64,000 bases of DNA from Bacillus sp. NTK074B (GTDB taxonomy: Bacteria; Bacillota; Bacilli; Bacillales; Bacillaceae_B), in contig NZ_JAFKOH010000006.1 in the NCBI RefSeq assembly GCF_017303375.1, forward strand, positions 186,001 through 250,000. Direction: 5' to 3'. The notes beneath the pieces are model-generated. The model saw nothing but the letters and a program-made list of their open reading frames with translations, made no database searches and had not been told where the DNA came from. Of the stretch, positions 61,581 through 64,000 are shown in pieces (positions within the stretch are counted from its first letter, which is position 1; each line of letters starts with the position of its first letter). The translations under genes and the position numbers were made by a program.

Positions 61581-61769
61581 TTAGAGTTGCAGGGTCGCAT
61601 CCAGTTCTTTATTCAGGCGAGAAAGCTCCTGTTCCAACTCATCTAATTTCCTTTGTTGTATATCCGTGTTTCTTCCGAAGGATTCGAGCTTCTCAAGGTC
61701 CCCCTGGATGCGGATATAATCGAGTTTCACTTCGTTTATTTGGTATTCAAGCTCTGTTTTGTTCATCAT
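61581..61769 (-). CDS. SE1832-family coiled-coil protein
   Basis: 62 residues, wholly helical: MNKTELEYQINEVKLDYIR, then QGDLEKLESFGRNTDIQQRKL and a second heptad stretch. This matches the small SE1832 family of Bacillales. Likely a dimeric coiled coil; function unknown. AGGCAGGAATC precedes the start. Confidence 0.8.
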   Translation of the reverse strand: MMNKTELEYQINEVKLDYIRIQGDLEKLESFGRNTDIQQRKLDELEQELSRLNKELDATLQL

Positions 61770-61826
61770 GATTCCTGCCTTTCAGTATGTAGTGATACCG
61801 CTATTATCAATCAAAGTTCAACTAAA

Positions 61827-61997
61827 TTAAAGTAATAAGTCAAATGAATACCCGATTACAATGAACGTCATAAAAGTAGTCAGTCCCAAAAGCGTCATCC
61901 TATATTCTTTCTCATCGCCTCTCCACTGCATGTAGGCGTCAAATGAAAAGATGACCATGATATGTAGCAAAATACCAGATGAATTGGAAAATGTCAT
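61827..61997 (-). CDS. small membrane protein, 56 residues
   Basis: A frame from ATG 61997 to TAA with two hydrophobic helices joined by the charged loop YMQWRGDEKEYRM. Composition suggests a real protein, but no good ribosome site is seen before the ATG. Unknown family. Confidence 0.45.
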   Translation of the reverse strand: MTFSNSSGILLHIMVIFSFDAYMQWRGDEKEYRMTLLGLTTFMTFIVIGYSFDLLL

Positions 61998-62069
61998 TAT
62001 GAATGATGTTCATAGTCGTCTTCTTCCTGTATGTATTTTTCCAAAAATCCGTCCTGCTCCTTTTCTCAT

Positions 62070-63227
62070 CTATTTCCTCCCGAACATATACACATTCGTG
62101 GTAGCCGACACGTTATTAATAATGCTTAAGGCGAAGATCGTGCCAAGTACGGAGCTGCCCCCATAACTGAGCATCGGAAGTGGGATCCCTGTAATCGGGA
62201 CCAGTCCGATGACCATTCCCACATTTTCAAAGATATGAAAGGTCAGCATGGAGATGACGCCGGCCCCGATGAGGATTTCATAGTGACCTTTATTTCTCAG
62301 TACGATGGTGATGATTTTATAAATCAACACGAAATACAGGCACAGGACAATGGACGATCCGATAAACCCGAATTCCTCTCCAATGACCGTGAAGATAAAA
62401 TCGGAGTGGGCTTCAGGAACAGCCACTTGCCCGTCGTTAAACCCTTTCCCCGTCATCTTGCCCGATCCCGATGCTAGGATAGACAATCTCAACTGATAAC
62501 CTATCCCCTGACCGGTTCCGAACGGATCAAGCCAAGAGTAGATTCGATCCAGCTGATACTGACCCATAAATGCTAACAATATTTCCGGACGGTAAATGAA
62601 CACCCACACCAGTGAAGCGATACTTGCTACCCCAAGAAATGATAAGAGCATGAGGATATATTTATTGATCCCTGATATAAAAATCATTCCGATCATGATG
62701 CACATGATCACCATCCCTGTTCCCGCATCTGGCTGCTTCAGGATCAGCGCCAGGGGTATAAAGGTGACGGTCACGACTTTAACCAATAAAAGAGAATCCG
62801 AAGACAATGTCCTTTCTTCCACCTTTTCATTATGCCGTGAAATGACATGGGCCAAGAAAAGAATGAGAAAGACCTTCATGAATTCCGAAGGCTGTAGAGA
62901 ACCGAATCCAGGGATGGAGAACCATGCCTTCGTCCCTTTAATGATCGGCGCGATGCTTGAAGGGGCAACCATCAGGAACGCCAGCAACAGGACACCGAAT
63001 CCATACAAAAATGGGGAGAGCCTCCTCAGCTGTTCAAAATCGAAGTAGTACACGATGGAAGTCAAGATCGCCCCTCCGATGAACCAGATACTTTGCTTCA
63101 TGGCGAAATTCTCTTCGTAGGGTAAATATTTTTGCGCACTGTAGATCGAGACGCAACTGATGATCATGAACACAAATACAAGAAACATTAAATCCAAATC
63201 GAGTTTTTTCCATTTACTGTTTTCCAT
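62070..63227 (-). CDS. rodA: RodA/FtsW-type peptidoglycan polymerase
   Basis: About 385 residues with ten membrane helices of the SEDS family, which polymerise lipid II into glycan strands. Conserved marks: WFSIPGFGSLQPSEFMK, QPDAGTGMV, QGIGYQLRLSILASGSG, EAHSDFIFTVIGEEFGFIG and PLPMLSYGGSS near the end. Length fits RodA (cell elongation) better than FtsW or SpoVE, but Bacilli carry several paralogs. I start at the ATG at 63227 rather than the GTG at 63239. Confidence 0.9.
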   Translation of the reverse strand: MENSKWKKLDLDLMFLVFVFMIISCVSIYSAQKYLPYEENFAMKQSIWFIGGAILTSIVYYFDFEQLRRLSPFLYGFGVLLLAFLMVAPSSIAPIIKGTKAWFSIPGFGSLQPSEFMKVFLILFLAHVISRHNEKVEERTLSSDSLLLVKVVTVTFIPLALILKQPDAGTGMVIMCIMIGMIFISGINKYILMLLSFLGVASIASLVWVFIYRPEILLAFMGQYQLDRIYSWLDPFGTGQGIGYQLRLSILASGSGKMTGKGFNDGQVAVPEAHSDFIFTVIGEEFGFIGSSIVLCLYFVLIYKIITIVLRNKGHYEILIGAGVISMLTFHIFENVGMVIGLVPITGIPLPMLSYGGSSVLGTIFALSIINNVSATTNVYMFGRK

Positions 63228-63254
63228 AAACCCACCCACCCTGTCCTTCCAACA

Positions 63255-63602
63255 TTACGTTTCTCCCATTCCCGTCCCCAGAATCACTACATACAAAATG
63301 GAAACAGTTAATAATACGGCAAACGTTAACCCCACGAGGGCAAACCCGTTTTTTTCATTTCGTTTTCTGAGAGCAATGATACTTAAGACAATGGAAATCG
63401 GAGCACCGATGAAAAGGGTATAAAAGATCGTATAAACGACGGATCGATCGTGGATGGTTGAAACGATGAACAAAAGAACAAACAATGCGAGCGGGATTCC
63501 AGCTGACACATAACTGAGCCATGAGTATCTTTTCACAGTGATGACCGCCTTTCTAAAGAACTCTCTTCTTAATAGACGACTGTAGGAGTAAAGAAGTTTC
63601 AT
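63255..63602 (-). CDS. hypothetical membrane protein, 115 residues
   Basis: A basic N-terminus (MKLLYSYSRLLRREFFRKAVITVKRY) and three hydrophobic segments. It is 28 bases upstream of rodA in the same direction, so the two could be co-transcribed. Family not recognised. Confidence 0.6.
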   Translation of the reverse strand: MKLLYSYSRLLRREFFRKAVITVKRYSWLSYVSAGIPLALFVLLFIVSTIHDRSVVYTIFYTLFIGAPISIVLSIIALRKRNEKNGFALVGLTFAVLLTVSILYVVILGTGMGET

Positions 63603-63720
63603 GTTTATCCACTCTTTCCCATTTTAGTAGAAAATCGTGAAAGAATCATTGAATTATCGTGAATAATTTGAAATAATTGGAATTTGATAGATGACTTTTT
63701 TCCAGAAAAGAGGATTTGCG

Positions 63721-64000
63721 ATGTTAAAGAAAATTCCCTTTAAGAGGATACGCTGGCCAGATTGGGTGGTGTTGGCTTTGATGGCTTTTTCATTCGTATA
63801 TGGCATGACGCAGCTTGTCGCCGCCATTCCATTCGAGCCTGAATCAGGCAGTGCGTCCCCTGTGACCATTGACTTTAAAACGGAAACCAAGGATGCAGAT
63901 ACGTACACCATGTCCATCAGCATCCCGATGATGGAAGATGAGACCATAAAGAAACCCATTCAAGGGTGGATCAATCATGAAAAGGAAGCCTTTTTGGAAG
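63721..64000 (+). CDS. N-terminal part of a membrane-anchored extracytoplasmic protein, PdaC-like
   Basis: The right edge cuts this gene. AAGAGG lies 8 bases before the ATG. It starts with a basic stretch and one membrane helix (DWVVLALMAFSFVYGMTQLVAAI), then SPVTIDFKTETKDADTYTMSISIPMMEDETIKK, which looks like the DUF4163 domain at the front of PdaC-type polysaccharide deacetylases. The catalytic part lies outside the window, so the identification is tentative. Confidence 0.6.
   Translation, partial: MLKKIPFKRIRWPDWVVLALMAFSFVYGMTQLVAAIPFEPESGSASPVTIDFKTETKDADTYTMSISIPMMEDETIKKPIQGWINHEKEAFLE

Overview
The window looks like chromosomal DNA of an aerobic, endospore-forming Bacillaceae species with moderate G+C, perhaps near Rossellomorea/Bacillus. 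The evidence is the gene families present: a lysA gene with an L-box lysine riboswitch, RsbR stressosome paralogs, an Spx paralog with its Rrf2 regulator, a yoaS-yozG-yoaT operon, IDEAL-domain proteins, ECF sigma/DUF4179 pairs, YhgE/Pip and SE1832. I see no rRNA, tRNA, insertion sequence, prophage or CRISPR array. The species is inference.

Layout. 0-7 kb: YhgE/Pip membrane protein divergent from a LysR regulator, an orphan pair of oligopeptide-type ABC permeases, and riboswitch-controlled lysA. 7-16 kb: an ECF sigma/anti-sigma pair, a prolyl 4-hydroxylase, a DUF3231 protein, a solute-binding-protein gene broken by a TGA, and an unusual protein fusing sigma-like, zinc-finger and extracytoplasmic anti-sigma parts. 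15-18 kb: two RsbR paralogs around two unknown genes. 18-25 kb (plus strand): asparagine synthase, an S9 peptidase that seems to start at ATC, an SdpI-like protein and two YibE/F proteins. 25-32 kb: cupin/HD-GYP protein, secreted coiled-coil protein, heterodimeric ABC exporter, C45 acyltransferase-like protein. 32-35 kb: small membrane proteins and a saiR/spxA2-like regulon with four copies of one palindromic operator. 35-42 kb: DrrAB-type exporter, alpha/beta hydrolase, yoaS-yozG-yoaT, GyrI-like protein, ywoH-ywoG-like MarR/MFS pair. 42-56 kb: mainly minus-strand accessory enzymes (Nif3-like, glycerophosphodiesterase, acetyltransferases, second-type histidyl-tRNA synthetase, PhzF, P-loop kinases, MBL, cytidine deaminase-like) mixed with decayed genes and two 20-bp-period repeat arrays. 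56-64 kb: PhoX-family phosphatase, sigma factor, VOC protein, several very small membrane proteins, RodA, and the start of a gene running off the window.

Most notable: (1) upstream of the histidyl-tRNA synthetase a compact leader has a promoter, a ribosome-binding site, an 18-residue peptide with three consecutive His codons, an intermediate hairpin and a long terminator hairpin. This is the architecture of ribosome-mediated attenuation, where Bacilli usually use T-boxes. (2) Two distant intergenic regions (45.2 and 53.3 kb) each hold six copies of a degenerate 10-mer near ATCATGCGGG, spaced 20-21 bp. (3) The 12-mer AGGGACGGACCT occurs about nine times, in terminators and inside genes, far above chance. 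(4) A shared ACTGTAA-N9-TTACAGT operator links the Rrf2 gene, the spx paralog and a nearby IDEAL-like gene.

Many genes sit in overlapping or closely spaced pairs (ABC permeases, exporter halves, sigma/anti-sigma, YibE/F, yoaT and its neighbour), so much of the regulation should be at operon level. Intrinsic terminators were called only where a stem and a T-run are both visible. No folding energies were computed.
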